A stretch of DNA of 35,655 bases, from contig JABJJN010000052.1 of NCBI GenBank assembly GCA_018660835.1, positions 1 through 35,655 on the forward strand, given 5' to 3'. Positions 1 to 8,765 of this stretch are shown here, in pieces. Both the position numbers and the translations under genes were made by a program. The first letter of the stretch is position 1, and each line of letters begins with the position of its first letter. A model generated the notes under the pieces. That model saw only the letters and a list, made by a program, of their open reading frames with translations. It did no database searches and was not told where the DNA came from. Source of the stretch: Gemmatimonadota bacterium. Lineage in GTDB: Bacteria > Latescibacterota > UBA2968 > UBA8231.

Positions 1-2759
1 AATTCTACCAGTTCTTTCTGTCTCGCTGCCAATACAGTGACCTGCCCCTCAAACCCACCGAGCAATCTCAGCCGGATCTGCAAACTCCCACAGATCAGCT
101 GCGAGAATTCGTCGAGCAAGTCGCAGCACAAATCCCCGAGAAGCTACCCGATCAACCCGATAAACTGATGGGCACCGTCAGGCGTCTGCAGCACCGTTTC
201 GCCTACTCCTGCCCACAGACAGATGCGGAACGTGCCTTTGTTCTGCGGAGTTTCGATTCGTCCGTCGCAACACAGGTAACCCTCAAACGGTGGGGCGCAC
301 CGGGCAGCGCGCAGCAAACATTGGCACGCTCTCTGCGGGATGATCTAGTGAAGGCGTTACGGACGCAGATCATTCAGCCCGCGCTGTCTGCGTGGCGTCG
401 GTTTGTCTATACCCTGGCTGCTGAATTTGTCGATGAAGCCATGGATTTCTATCGGCAGCACCGGCGGCAGCAAGCGATGTTGACGTTCAACGATCTGATG
501 GAGACGTCGGCCGCCTTGCTGCGCGACCATACAGACATTCGACGAAAACTACAGGGACGTTATCAGACCGTCTTCGTCGATGAATTCCAGGATACCGATC
601 CTCTCCAGGCGCAGATTCTGTTGTATCTGACGGGAGAAGATCGGGAAGATCCATCCTGGCAGCAGCAGACACCGCGCCCAGGCAGTCTGTTTCTCGTTGG
701 CGACGAGAAGCAATCGATCTATCGATTTCGACGTGCAGATGTCGACGTCTTCAGACACATGCGGCAGCGAATAGAAGCTGGCGACGGTGCGTGTATCGAA
801 TTGACGGCGAGCTTTCGTTCCCAACCCACACTGGCTCGGTGGACGAATGATACCTTCGAAGGTCTCTTCGAAGCACAGGACCTGCGATTCCAGACCCACT
901 TCCAGCGCATGCAGGCGCAGCGATCTGATGTGGCAGGCGGCGGCGTCTATCGGCTCAAGAGTGACCCCCAACGACGTGGTCGCCAGCAGTTGGTTGAAGA
1001 AGAAGCGGACAGGATTGCTCGTTTCATCGCTGCAGCTGTCGCCGGGAAAACCCAACTCAATGGGGCGGATTCCGTCCTGGGTGTATCGGCCCAACCGGGC
1101 GACTTCATGATCCTGACGCGGACGCGGCGCTGGTTGTCCAGCTACGGGCGGGCACTGGAACAGCATGGCATTGCCTACGATATCACCGGTGCCGGGAGTC
1201 TGCGCGCCTCTGGAGAGTTGAAAGCGATTGTTGATGCGCTGGAGGTCGTGCTGCGCACCGATGACACGGTCGCCCTGGTTGCCACCATGAGGGGCCTGCT
1301 TTTCGGGTTCGGCGACGACGAGCTCTACGCCTTGAGACAAGCGGGTTGGTCCTTCCGACTCGACGCCGAAGTTCCCACTCAGATCGACGCGTCACTGCGG
1401 CAACAATTGCAGGAGGTCGTGACCAGATTCCACCGTCTGCGTGAGGATCTAGAATCGCTGCCACCGGCGGCGGCACTTGAGCGTTTCGTTGATGAAACGG
1501 GATTGTTGGCGGCAGCTGCGGCCGAGGAGGGCGGATCTGCTCGTGCTGGCAACGTGCTCCGTCTCCTATCCATGGTTCGTGATTGGCAGTCGCGTCGCGG
1601 ACTGGGCTGGGTCCAGATCACCGATGAGTTGCGCGACCTGTTGGAGGGTGGAGAATTTCGCATGGAGGAGATGACACTGGAGATTGGACGACAAGATGTC
1701 GTTCGCGTGATGAACCTGCATCAAGCCAAAGGGCTGGAAGCGAAGGTCGTCTTCCTCGCTGATCCGACGGACAGCAGCGCAGATCAGCATGGTGTCGACC
1801 TGCATGTGTCGCGTCTTGGTGACGAGCCGTATCTGTCGATGGCAGTCACGGCTGGGAGTGGACACAGACAATGGGTCATAGCCGAGCCTGACGGTTGGCC
1901 TCAGGACGCACAGATCGAGGCGCGCTACCTGGCGGCAGAGCAACTACGGTTGGTTTATGTGGCGGCGACGAGAGCTGCAGCCGTTCTCATTGTCGGTCAG
2001 GGACCCACTCACGCTGGACCGTGGAAGGATCTGCAGGTCGGGCTTCGTGACGTAGACGACCTGCCCATTCCTTCAGACTCAACGATCACTCTTGCCGAGT
2101 CAGTAGATGCCGGCGTCGACATCGCTGCGTCTCGACGGCAGCGTCAACAGCGGTGGGCGGAGATCCGTCAGCCGACATGGAAACAAGGCGCGGTTCGAGA
2201 CGTGGAGGGGCGAGGTCCGGCGCAGGACATCGATGCAGGACACGGTCAAGACTTCGGGGTCGTCGTGCATCGACTTCTTGAGTTATGCGTCCGTGGGCAT
2301 CTGGCGCCCAACGACGTGTCTGCCGTAGAGGCTTTGGCTTTGGCTCAACTTGCACAGCTTGGGCAGCCGCCGCACCTGCTGCCCCATGCCATCGATGCCG
2401 TGACGGGTTGGGCAGCATCGGACCTCTGGACGCAGGTACAGGCTTCGACACAGGTACATGCCGAGGTTCCTTATGCCAGAACATCTCACAATGAAATACT
2501 GAGTGTGGAACGAGGTGTGATCGACCTTGTCTTTAGGACAAGACATGGATGGCAGCTGGTGGATTACAAGACGCAGGTTCTGTCGACGGATCAAGCTGGC
2601 TCACCCGCCACGCGATCAGTCGCAGCGATGCTGGATCAATACCGAGCACAACTGGCTGTCTATACACAGCACTGGCAACAAGTGGCCCAGGAGCAACGGG
2701 TCACGGCGGGTCTGTGGTTGACGGCCCACAACCTCTGGTTGCCGCTGGACCTGGACTAG
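1..2759 (+). CDS. RecB/AddA-like UvrD-family helicase-nuclease (5'-truncated by window)
   Basis: The reading frame is open from base 3 and has no start in the window, so about 918 C-terminal residues of a longer protein are visible. Superfamily 1 helicase motifs appear in order: DEFQDTDP (motif II, near 579-602), GDEKQSIYRFR (motif III, near 700), TASFRSQ (motif IV, near 810), NLHQAKG (motif V, near 1711) and LVYVAATRA (motif VI, near 1950). The C-terminus carries a RecB-type nuclease signature, GVIDLVF followed by LVDYKT (2515-2575). Walker A must lie upstream of the window. Proteins of this type unwind and resect double-strand breaks with a partner (RecC/RecD or AddB). No partner is visible here, so RecB and AddA cannot be separated. 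A terminator follows at 2834-2863, inside the convergent gene. Confidence 0.93.
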   Translation, partial: FYQFFLSRCQYSDLPLKPTEQSQPDLQTPTDQLREFVEQVAAQIPEKLPDQPDKLMGTVRRLQHRFAYSCPQTDAERAFVLRSFDSSVATQVTLKRWGAPGSAQQTLARSLRDDLVKALRTQIIQPALSAWRRFVYTLAAEFVDEAMDFYRQHRRQQAMLTFNDLMETSAALLRDHTDIRRKLQGRYQTVFVDEFQDTDPLQAQILLYLTGEDREDPSWQQQTPRPGSLFLVGDEKQSIYRFRRADVDVFRHMRQRIEAGDGACIELTASFRSQPTLARWTNDTFEGLFEAQDLRFQTHFQRMQAQRSDVAGGGVYRLKSDPQRRGRQQLVEEEADRIARFIAAAVAGKTQLNGADSVLGVSAQPGDFMILTRTRRWLSSYGRALEQHGIAYDITGAGSLRASGELKAIVDALEVVLRTDDTVALVATMRGLLFGFGDDELYALRQAGWSFRLDAEVPTQIDASLRQQLQEVVTRFHRLREDLESLPPAAALERFVDETGLLAAAAAEEGGSARAGNVLRLLSMVRDWQSRRGLGWVQITDELRDLLEGGEFRMEEMTLEIGRQDVVRVMNLHQAKGLEAKVVFLADPTDSSADQHGVDLHVSRLGDEPYLSMAVTAGSGHRQWVIAEPDGWPQDAQIEARYLAAEQLRLVYVAATRAAAVLIVGQGPTHAGPWKDLQVGLRDVDDLPIPSDSTITLAESVDAGVDIAASRRQRQQRWAEIRQPTWKQGAVRDVEGRGPAQDIDAGHGQDFGVVVHRLLELCVRGHLAPNDVSAVEALALAQLAQLGQPPHLLPHAIDAVTGWAASDLWTQVQASTQVHAEVPYARTSHNEILSVERGVIDLVFRTRHGWQLVDYKTQVLSTDQAGSPATRSVAAMLDQYRAQLAVYTQHWQQVAQEQRVTAGLWLTAHNLWLPLDLD

Positions 2760-2816
2760 GCGTACCGCAACGGGGCAACGCCTGTCGGCGTTGAGCCCAG
2801 TCCTTGGTTTCAGCGC

Positions 2817-3341
2817 TTAGCTATGTGCCATGGCCAATGGCTTCTTGCCATTGGTTTCTTTTTGGAATCGATGGGCAACGACCGTTACGATCTTGCGCGC
2901 CGCTTCAGGTTCCATATTCGGTTCCTTCGAACGGAAGCGCTCTAGTGCCTGCATCTGGATGTCGTCCCAGGGTGCGCCCGGATTCTCCTCGCTCACGGCG
3001 AAGAAGATGTTATCCGCCAGTCGCAACAAAGAATCGGAAGACATACGATTCCCATTGGTACCGACCGTCAGTGCAGGGTCGGGTCCAAGTGAATCTTCTG
3101 AACGACCGAGGGCTCGCAGAATGCTACGAGCTGAGGTCGCCATGTCGAACAGATGTGCCTCGATGATCTCAACATCTTTGCCGTCGCGACGGACCTCTTG
3201 TGCTTTGGCGCGAACGTTGCCGGCCATGACATAGAGGATCTCTGCAATACGCAGAGCGGAGCGCTGTACCAGGAATTGATAGATGTTGCACAGAACCAGT
3301 ACGATGACAGCCGTCGCTAGAACGCCGGTGACTACAGACAT
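2817..3341 (-). CDS. Uncharacterised single-span membrane protein
   Basis: I do not recognise a family. From the ATG at 3341 the protein has about 174 residues. One hydrophobic segment lies at the very N-terminus (SVVTGVLATAVIVLVLCNIY region), followed by a soluble, largely charged and helical part. This suggests a membrane-anchored protein with the soluble domain on one side. The frame extends upstream to an ATG at 3425, adding 28 Pro/Ser-rich residues. I prefer 3341 because AAAGG lies five bases upstream of it, while the 3425 ATG has no clear ribosome site. Its last codons encode the inverted repeat that terminates the opposing helicase gene. It is divergent from the exonuclease gene. Function is unknown. 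Confidence 0.6.
   Translation of the reverse strand: MSVVTGVLATAVIVLVLCNIYQFLVQRSALRIAEILYVMAGNVRAKAQEVRRDGKDVEIIEAHLFDMATSARSILRALGRSEDSLGPDPALTVGTNGNRMSSDSLLRLADNIFFAVSEENPGAPWDDIQMQALERFRSKEPNMEPEAARKIVTVVAHRFQKETNGKKPLAMAHS
2834..2863 (+). terminator. Rho-independent terminator of the helicase-nuclease gene
   Basis: CCAATGGC (2834-2841) and GCCATTGG (2847-2854) form a perfect 8-bp stem with a TTCTT loop. TTTCTTTTT follows directly. It lies 75 bases after the plus-strand stop and inside the last codons of the convergent minus-strand gene. A second hairpin, CAACGCC-TGTC-GGCGTTG (2776-2793), sits between it and the stop but lacks a T tract. Confidence 0.82.
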
Positions 3342-3532
3342 GGGGGCCTTTCGCCGGCCGGCACTGGTGGTCGGGAGAGGATCAGGGGTGGAGACAGGGG
3401 ATGCCGGCCAGACTGATCTGGACATAATGACAAGACCAGACGTGTGTAATTAGGGGCACGGCGGACCCAACCGCAAACGAAATCGCCACTCTTCCATTGG
3501 TCACTCAGCGGTCATAGATTCCCTGCGCTCCT

Positions 3533-3585
3533 TCGGGTGATGACCACCCGACAAACTCTCGTAACCCATCCGATCTGTCAGATCG
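3533..3585. promoter_or_regulatory. Two inverted repeats upstream of the exonuclease gene
   Basis: The divergent gap holds TCGGGT (3533-3538) pairing with ACCCGA (3546-3551). It also holds a near-perfect palindrome, CGATCTG-T-CAGATCG (3571-3585). The palindrome directly touches the ribosome-binding site AAGGA (3586-3590) of the TTG-started exonuclease gene. It could be an operator for the divergent pair or a leader hairpin limiting ribosome access. I see only the symmetry; the role is inferred. Confidence 0.35.
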
Positions 3586-3597
3586 AAGGAAAACTCC

Positions 3598-4476
3598 TTG
3601 TTCAAGACCATGAAGCCCCAGGTTTGGGCCTTCGATGCCGAATGGATTCCGGATCCGGCAACAGGGCGTGCCGTATACGGATTCGCCGACGACATCGATG
3701 AAACAGACGTCATCGACGCCATGTTTGAACGAGGCGGAGCCACAGAGCAGGAGCCGCGGCCCTATCTGAAGACCATTCTGTGTCGCGTTGTGTCGGTGTC
3801 GGTCGTCACCCGTGCTGAAGAAAAGGACGAGGTGCGTTTACAACTGACCTCTTTGCCCGCTGCCGATGCGGCCGGAACACAGGCCCTGCCAGAGGCGGAA
3901 CTCATTCAGCGATTTCTTGAAGGAGTGGGGCGCACACAACCGCAACTGGTAGGCTACAATTCGGGTGGCGCGGATCTTCGAATCCTGCTGCAACGTGGTG
4001 TAGCCCTCGGTGTTCAGGCAGCCGATTTCGCCCGTCGCCCCGACAAGCCCTGGGAGGGGGTCGATTACTTTTTGCCCAATGGTGATTGGCACGTGGATCT
4101 GCAGGAGGTCCTGGCTGGCCGCAGCCGCGGCAGGCCGTCCCTACATGAACTGGCCGTCGCCAGTGGGATCCCGGGCAAAATGGACGTCGCTGGATCTGAT
4201 GTGCTGGATCTGTGGCAGGCAGGCAGAATCGATCAGATCGTCGCCTACAACGAGTGTGATGCGATCACAACATATCTGCTCTGGCTTCGTGTCGCCCATT
4301 TTGGTGGATTCTTCGACAGCCAACAGTACGAAGCGGAACAACAGAGCGTTCGAGAGCTGCTCAGCCGAGAGAGCCAACGGCCAGGTCGGGAGCATCTGCA
4401 GAAATACCTCGCTGTATGGAAGCAATTAGCCGGAAATCACGCGCGCAGTGGCGCACAGATGGGTCTGGGAATCTGA
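3598..4476 (+). CDS. Predicted 3'-5' exonuclease, PolB-exonuclease-like (DEDDy)
   Basis: This 292-residue protein resembles the stand-alone family of 3'-5' exonucleases related to the PolB proofreading domain (DNA_pol_B_exo2). Exo I is FDAEW (D13, E15), Exo II is GYNSGGADLRIL (N121, D126) and Exo III is YNECD (Y217, D221). These are the metal-binding acids and Tyr of DEDDy nucleases. The TTG start is chosen because AAGGA sits seven bases before it, whereas the ATG at 3610 is 19 bases from that site. The likely role is trimming 3' ends in repair, which fits the upstream helicase-nuclease. One base separates its stop from the next ATG, so the next gene is probably cotranscribed even though its function seems unrelated. 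Confidence 0.85.
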   Translation: MFKTMKPQVWAFDAEWIPDPATGRAVYGFADDIDETDVIDAMFERGGATEQEPRPYLKTILCRVVSVSVVTRAEEKDEVRLQLTSLPAADAAGTQALPEAELIQRFLEGVGRTQPQLVGYNSGGADLRILLQRGVALGVQAADFARRPDKPWEGVDYFLPNGDWHVDLQEVLAGRSRGRPSLHELAVASGIPGKMDVAGSDVLDLWQAGRIDQIVAYNECDAITTYLLWLRVAHFGGFFDSQQYEAEQQSVRELLSRESQRPGREHLQKYLAVWKQLAGNHARSGAQMGLGI

Positions 4477-4477
4477 C

Positions 4478-5494
4478 ATGGAACGGTACATCGCAATCGA
4501 CGGCGTCTGCGCCTGGCCAAATATGACACAGATGTCCAATGGTGATTTGGTTGTAGCGATTTTCAATCAACCCGTGCACGGTCGCTGGGAGGGAGATGTG
4601 GAAGCCTGGGCGAGCGAAGATGGTGGCCACAAATGGACAAAACGTGGGGCCGCTGCGCCTGGAGAACCGCCAGGCAATCGCATGAATGTGGCAGCCGGTT
4701 GTGCGGGCGACGGCGACCTACTTGTCATCTCCTCGGGTTGGACGCCTGTGCTGGCTCCTGGTGTGGAGGATCCGGAGTTCGCGTTCAAGAAACGCGAAGT
4801 TCTGGCACCGAGGGTCTGTCGCTCGTCTGACGGTGGACGAAACTGGGTGCGCGAGGACTCGGTGGAACTACCTGACGGGGAGCGCTGGTTCATTCCCTTT
4901 GGTGATATCGTTGCTGCCGACCAGCAACTGGGGGTCTCCTTCTATTCCGCGTCGCCAGAGGATAAGAAGAACACGTCGTGGTTCCTGCGTTCCACCGACG
5001 ATGGCCGCACCTGGGGCGACGCCTGTGTCATCGGTGCGGATGATTACAACGAGACAGATCTTCTGTATCTGGGGGACCGTCGTTGGCTGGCTGCATGTCG
5101 GACCTTCACCGATGGCCATGTGCAACTGTTTGGCTCCGAAGATGATGGTCGCACCTGGACGGATCGGGGACCCGTCAGCCTGCCGCGCCAACATCCGGCT
5201 CATCTGACAAAACTGGCCGACGGCCGACTGTTGTTGTCGTATGGTCTGCGCAACGAAGGTCTACTTGGTGTGGCGGTCAGGATCAGCCCTGATGAGGGCG
5301 AGACCTGGCTGGAGCCGCGTGTTCTGGTCGACCTGGATCTGCCAGCGGATTGTGGCTACCCATCGAGTGCCCAGATCGCGGATGGCACCATCGTCACTGC
5401 GTATTATGCGAAACAAGTTAGCGCGCACATGCGGTACCACATGGGTGTCGTGCGTTGGGATCCGCCAGCTGTGAAAGAAACGAAAACGACGTAA
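4478..5494 (+). CDS. BNR/Asp-box sialidase-fold protein
   Basis: This 338-residue protein contains five Asp boxes of the S-x-D-x-G-x-x-W type: SEDGGHKW (46), SSDGGRNW (117), STDDGRTW (172), SEDDGRTW (220) and SPDEGETW (270). The regular spacing indicates a six-bladed sialidase (neuraminidase) propeller of roughly GH33 type. There is no signal peptide or membrane segment, so it would act in the cytoplasm on an imported substrate. The ATG at 4478 is one base after the exonuclease stop; an in-frame ATG at 4448 lies inside that gene and is less likely. I could not place the arginine triad and nucleophile with certainty. True sialidase activity is therefore unproven, and an exo-acting hydrolase on another glycan is possible. 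Confidence 0.82.
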   Translation: MERYIAIDGVCAWPNMTQMSNGDLVVAIFNQPVHGRWEGDVEAWASEDGGHKWTKRGAAAPGEPPGNRMNVAAGCAGDGDLLVISSGWTPVLAPGVEDPEFAFKKREVLAPRVCRSSDGGRNWVREDSVELPDGERWFIPFGDIVAADQQLGVSFYSASPEDKKNTSWFLRSTDDGRTWGDACVIGADDYNETDLLYLGDRRWLAACRTFTDGHVQLFGSEDDGRTWTDRGPVSLPRQHPAHLTKLADGRLLLSYGLRNEGLLGVAVRISPDEGETWLEPRVLVDLDLPADCGYPSSAQIADGTIVTAYYAKQVSAHMRYHMGVVRWDPPAVKETKTT

Positions 5495-5533
5495 AACCTT
5501 TATTCCACGCCTTTTTTCGGAAGCATATACACC

Positions 5534-6859
5534 ATGGCTAAGGTTGTCTTCATCGGTGCCGGTAGTTTCGGCTTCACCCGGGGACTTGTTCGCGATCTGC
5601 TCACATTCGACCTGCTCAGCGATGCAGAGATCGCCCTCGTTGACATCAACAAGCAGCGTCTGGATTTCGCCAAGCGCGCATGTCAGAAGATCGTCGACCA
5701 GGGCGGATACAAAGCGACGGTCACGGCTACGACGGACCGTCGACAGGCTCTAAAGGGAGCCCACGCCGTCTGTGTCACCATTTTATCCGGGAGCACGAGT
5801 GTCTGGCAGCATGATATCCTGATCCCAAAGAAGTACGGAATCGATACCAATGTGGGTGATACACGTGGTCCCAGCGGCATCTTCCGAGCTCTGCGCACGA
5901 TTCCAGAGATGGTGGCCATCGCCCGTGATATGGAGCAGCTGTGTCCGCGGGCAATGATGCTGAACTACACGAATCCCATGGCCATGCTCTGCCACGCCAT
6001 GAACAGGGAGACCTCGATCCAGCTCACCGGATTGTGTCACAGTGTGCAGGGAACAGCGTCAATGATTGAAGGTTGGTTGAAGCTGAAGCCGGGATCGATG
6101 GAGTATACCTGTGCTGGCATCAATCACATGGCCTGGTATCTGAAACTCGAACACAAGGGCCGAGATCTCTATCCCCGCCTCAAGCGTACGATGCAAGACA
6201 AGGCCGTTTACAACCATGAGCAGGTGCGGAATGAAATGTTCCTCGCCCTCGGCTATTATGTTACCGAGTCGAGTGGACACAATTCCGAATACAACTGGTG
6301 GTTTCGAAAGCGCCCGGATCTTGTCCGGAAATACTGCAGGGACGGAACGGGATGGAATCCGGGCCAATACGCCTACATTCTCAAGGCCTATCAGGCCCGC
6401 GAGGGCGGCGGCTGGCAAAAGAGTGTGCGGGATTGGATCAACCAGGATCAGATAGATCTTCGCCGCGGGCATGAATATGCAGCGTCCATCATCAACGCCT
6501 ACATGGGCGGAGATCTGTATCGCTTTAATGGCAACGTCGCCAACGATGGCTTGATCGACAATCTTCCCACCGGTTCCTGCGTTGAGGTGCCCGTGCTGGC
6601 CAGCAGCAAGGGACTGGAACCAGTACGAGTCGGATCACTGCCCGCGTCGGTGGCGATGTTGACAGGATTGAGCGCACAGATTGAGATGATGGCCGTTGAC
6701 GGATGCCTCAAGGGGGACGCGGAGCTCGTTTACCAGGCGATTGCCCACGACCCTCTGACAGCGGCCAAACTGTCCTTGGCCGAAATCCGCAAGATGGTCA
6801 GAGAGATGTTCAAGAAGAATCAGAAATGGCTTCCTCAGTTCAAGAAGGTCAATCTATAG
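5534..6859 (+). CDS. GH4 family NAD-dependent alpha-glycosidase (MelA/AglA-like)
   Basis: This 441-residue protein is about the usual GH4 length. The N-terminus is a Rossmann dinucleotide site ([16 protein letters not shown], from residue 6). GH4 landmarks follow: NYTNPMAM (144-151), [10 protein letters not shown] (166-175) with metal-linked Cys168, and GINHMAW (195-201) with His198. GH4 enzymes cleave glycosides by transient oxidation at C3, using NAD and a divalent metal. The CHS motif is typical of alpha-galactosidase, alpha-glucosidase and galacturonidase members; the exact sugar cannot be read from sequence. No secretion signal is present. It lies 39 bases after the sialidase-fold gene on the same strand, which suggests joint breakdown of an imported oligosaccharide. 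Confidence 0.93.
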   Translation: MAKVVFIGAGSFGFTRGLVRDLLTFDLLSDAEIALVDINKQRLDFAKRACQKIVDQGGYKATVTATTDRRQALKGAHAVCVTILSGSTSVWQHDILIPKKYGIDTNVGDTRGPSGIFRALRTIPEMVAIARDMEQLCPRAMMLNYTNPMAMLCHAMNRETSIQLTGLCHSVQGTASMIEGWLKLKPGSMEYTCAGINHMAWYLKLEHKGRDLYPRLKRTMQDKAVYNHEQVRNEMFLALGYYVTESSGHNSEYNWWFRKRPDLVRKYCRDGTGWNPGQYAYILKAYQAREGGGWQKSVRDWINQDQIDLRRGHEYAASIINAYMGGDLYRFNGNVANDGLIDNLPTGSCVEVPVLASSKGLEPVRVGSLPASVAMLTGLSAQIEMMAVDGCLKGDAELVYQAIAHDPLTAAKLSLAEIRKMVREMFKKNQKWLPQFKKVNL

Positions 6860-6924
6860 GCGACCTCAGGGGAACGGGCGTCATTATTATTGCTAAATGA
6901 GCCAAACGAGAGTAAGTTGGTGGC

Positions 6925-8082
6925 ATGTTTTCGTCGGTTTCACCCCGAAGCGGACGCCTTCTGCAACGGCAGCCAGGTGTTCTTACCTTCGAGCCTACCT
7001 CGCTGCCTCCGAAGCCGGATCTCTCTCTGAGCCCCTCTCAGTGGAGGCTGGTTATGGATGCGGAGCGGTCTCTCGGGCGTCTACAGGGCTTGCTCGAGGG
7101 GACGGACTGGCCACGAGATCTCCTGCGACTCGCGGCCCTACAAGAAGCGGCCGCCTCGGCTCGCCTCGAGGGGGGGCACTTTCCGCTCAGTGATCTTCTC
7201 TGGTGGGAACTCGATGGTCGCGTAAATGAGTTGCGCAGTAACACGGGAGCACTGCGGCTGGCATCGCAGCATGCATCTGTGCTCCTGAACAGACCGCAGG
7301 CATCGAAACAGGATCTGGAAGCCCTGCACCAAAGCCTCTACCGCAATGTCCGCGGGCGGGACGGCGAAGCTGGTAGACTCCGCACCTCGCTGATATGGCT
7401 GGGCCCCAAGGGGAGCACGGCGCAGGACGCTCCCTATGTCCCCCCAGCTCCGGAGCAGTTGCACCAGCACGTAGGTAGTCTGTCCGAATTCCTCAAGCAG
7501 GCGTCGGACTGGCCACGAGTGGTCCATGCGGCACTCTCCTACTACCAGGCTGAGTCCCTACAGCCTTTTCTGGACGGTAGTGGCAGGATCGCGAGAATCC
7601 TCCTCGTGAATTCCCTCGCTGACGAAGACGCTCACTCCAGTGCTGTTCTGTTACGCCCCTCCCTGTTGTGGACGAAAAACACGGCGCAACATTTCGGGCA
7701 ATTGCAGATGCTTCGGGAGCATGGTTCGTTTGAGACGTGGATCTCCGTCTTCGCCAAGAGCATAGAGCAGTCCTGCTCCGAGGCAGCGGAACTGATAAAC
7801 CGAGTGACCGCGTGGCTCGCTCAGACACGTCGCAAGGTCAGCGAGGAATTACCCAATCAGCGCCACATTGCCATGGCGATTCTTGGCGCTCTGCCTGGAC
7901 AACCGTTGCTCAGTATTGAGTCTGCTGCCAACCTCTGCAACCGCAACTTCGCCAATGCGAATATTGTTGTGCAACGGCTTGTCGGCCTGGGCTTGCTTCG
8001 TGAGATCACTGGTCGAAGACGAAATCGCCGTTTCGTGGCACCCTTTCTGATGCACGCATTAGAGGAGGAAGTGACTCAATAA
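6925..8082 (+). CDS. Fic-fold protein with degenerate catalytic motif
   Basis: This 385-residue protein has the layout of the common Fic proteins with an N-terminal inhibitory helix. Residues 78-83 read SARLEG, matching the inhibitory S-x-x-x-E-G motif. The core motif is LQPFLDGSGRIAR (212-224), where active enzymes have HPFxDGNGRxxR. Gln213 replaces the catalytic His and Ser219 replaces Asn. A C-terminal winged-helix domain (about 285-370) suggests DNA binding. Active Fic enzymes transfer AMP to proteins. This copy is predicted to be inactive in transfer but may still bind nucleotide, so it may serve as a regulator. It has no toxin or antitoxin partner next to it. A long gene-poor stretch follows. 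Confidence 0.87.
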   Translation: MFSSVSPRSGRLLQRQPGVLTFEPTSLPPKPDLSLSPSQWRLVMDAERSLGRLQGLLEGTDWPRDLLRLAALQEAAASARLEGGHFPLSDLLWWELDGRVNELRSNTGALRLASQHASVLLNRPQASKQDLEALHQSLYRNVRGRDGEAGRLRTSLIWLGPKGSTAQDAPYVPPAPEQLHQHVGSLSEFLKQASDWPRVVHAALSYYQAESLQPFLDGSGRIARILLVNSLADEDAHSSAVLLRPSLLWTKNTAQHFGQLQMLREHGSFETWISVFAKSIEQSCSEAAELINRVTAWLAQTRRKVSEELPNQRHIAMAILGALPGQPLLSIESAANLCNRNFANANIVVQRLVGLGLLREITGRRRNRRFVAPFLMHALEEEVTQ

Positions 8083-8765
8083 GCCCACGTATAAGCGAAA
8101 AACATCCCGTACGAGTATACAGCGCTGCCTTGCCCAACCCCCCCCGCGACGCGAAATGTACAGGAGGATGAGTCAGCAGCCAGTGTCTTGACGAGCTCGC
8201 CTCTATACTCTCCGTCAACGGAGTGCCCGCCCGACTCCCGGTATGATACTGGAGGCCCGCTGCCTATCCTATGCCAACCAGAATCAGCTTTCGTACGACT
8301 ATTAGCGAAAAATACCCTGTTTGAGCATAGGGAGCCTATGAGCTATCGGTCCAGCATCTTCGACTCCAAGCCTGGGATAGGGTTTCCCAACCGATATGGG
8401 TTAGCCGTCGGCATGTGAGGGACCTATGCCTGCATACTAACACCAGACTGGTGCAGCTTCGGTGGGGAGCATGTCACTTCGCTGGCCTCCCGCAGGTGAC
8501 GACTCTGAAGATCCACAACGACGATGTCACAGGAGCCGCAACTCTATGGCAGTCCACTGGTTGCTTACCGAGAGTCGTTTGGGATTGGGTATGCGAACAA
8601 CACCCGAGCCAGCGAAAGTGAGAGCATGCTGGAGAGAAATTGGAGGACGGCTTCTACAAAAGTGCTGGTAGGTTTCGTCGAAAAAATCCTTTACATTTGC
8701 AAATCCTTGGGTCTCTACCAGCAGGTCGTAACCCACCCCACCGTAGCACAAGGAGCAAATGCTGA
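8083..8765. other. 683-base stretch without a convincing gene, containing a degenerate repeat and hairpins
   Basis: No open frame here has both a ribosome site and a recognisable protein. A 29-base segment at 8091-8119 matches 8301-8329 at 22 of 29 positions without gaps; both contain AGCGAAAAA. Short hairpins include CTCCGT-CA-ACGGAG (8210-8223), CATAGG-GAG-CCTATG (8326-8340) and a perfect palindrome ATTTGCAAAT (8695-8704). A possible 81-residue frame at 8524-8769 ends in GTGA overlapping the sigma-factor start, but it lacks a clear ribosome site and known motifs. This could be a sigma-factor leader, a non-coding RNA locus or decayed genes. I recognise no Rfam family. Confidence 0.45.
8091..8329 (+). 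repeat. Pair of degenerate 29-base direct repeats
   Basis: The copies are 8091-8119 and 8301-8329, 210 bases apart, identical at 22 of 29 positions with no gaps. Shared blocks are AGCGAAAAA and GAG-AT near the end. They are direct repeats lying between the Fic and sigma-factor genes. Their origin is unknown. Confidence 0.4.

Noticed and set aside
549..1340. Long antisense open frame (about 263 codons) inside the helicase-nuclease gene
   Set aside because: It lies wholly opposite conserved helicase motifs, has no known domain and no ribosome site that I can see; it is a codon-bias shadow.
8188..8209. TTGACG and TATACT resembling a promoter
   Set aside because: The two boxes are only 10 bases apart, too close for a sigma-70 promoter.
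8690..8719. TTTACA as a possible -35 box for the sigma-factor gene
   Set aside because: No acceptable -10 hexamer lies 16-18 bases downstream; the best candidate matches only three of six bases.
8527..8751. Minus-strand frame of about 74 codons in the gene-poor stretch
   Set aside because: No ribosome site, no recognised motif and it overlaps the putative small plus-strand frame; no basis to prefer it.
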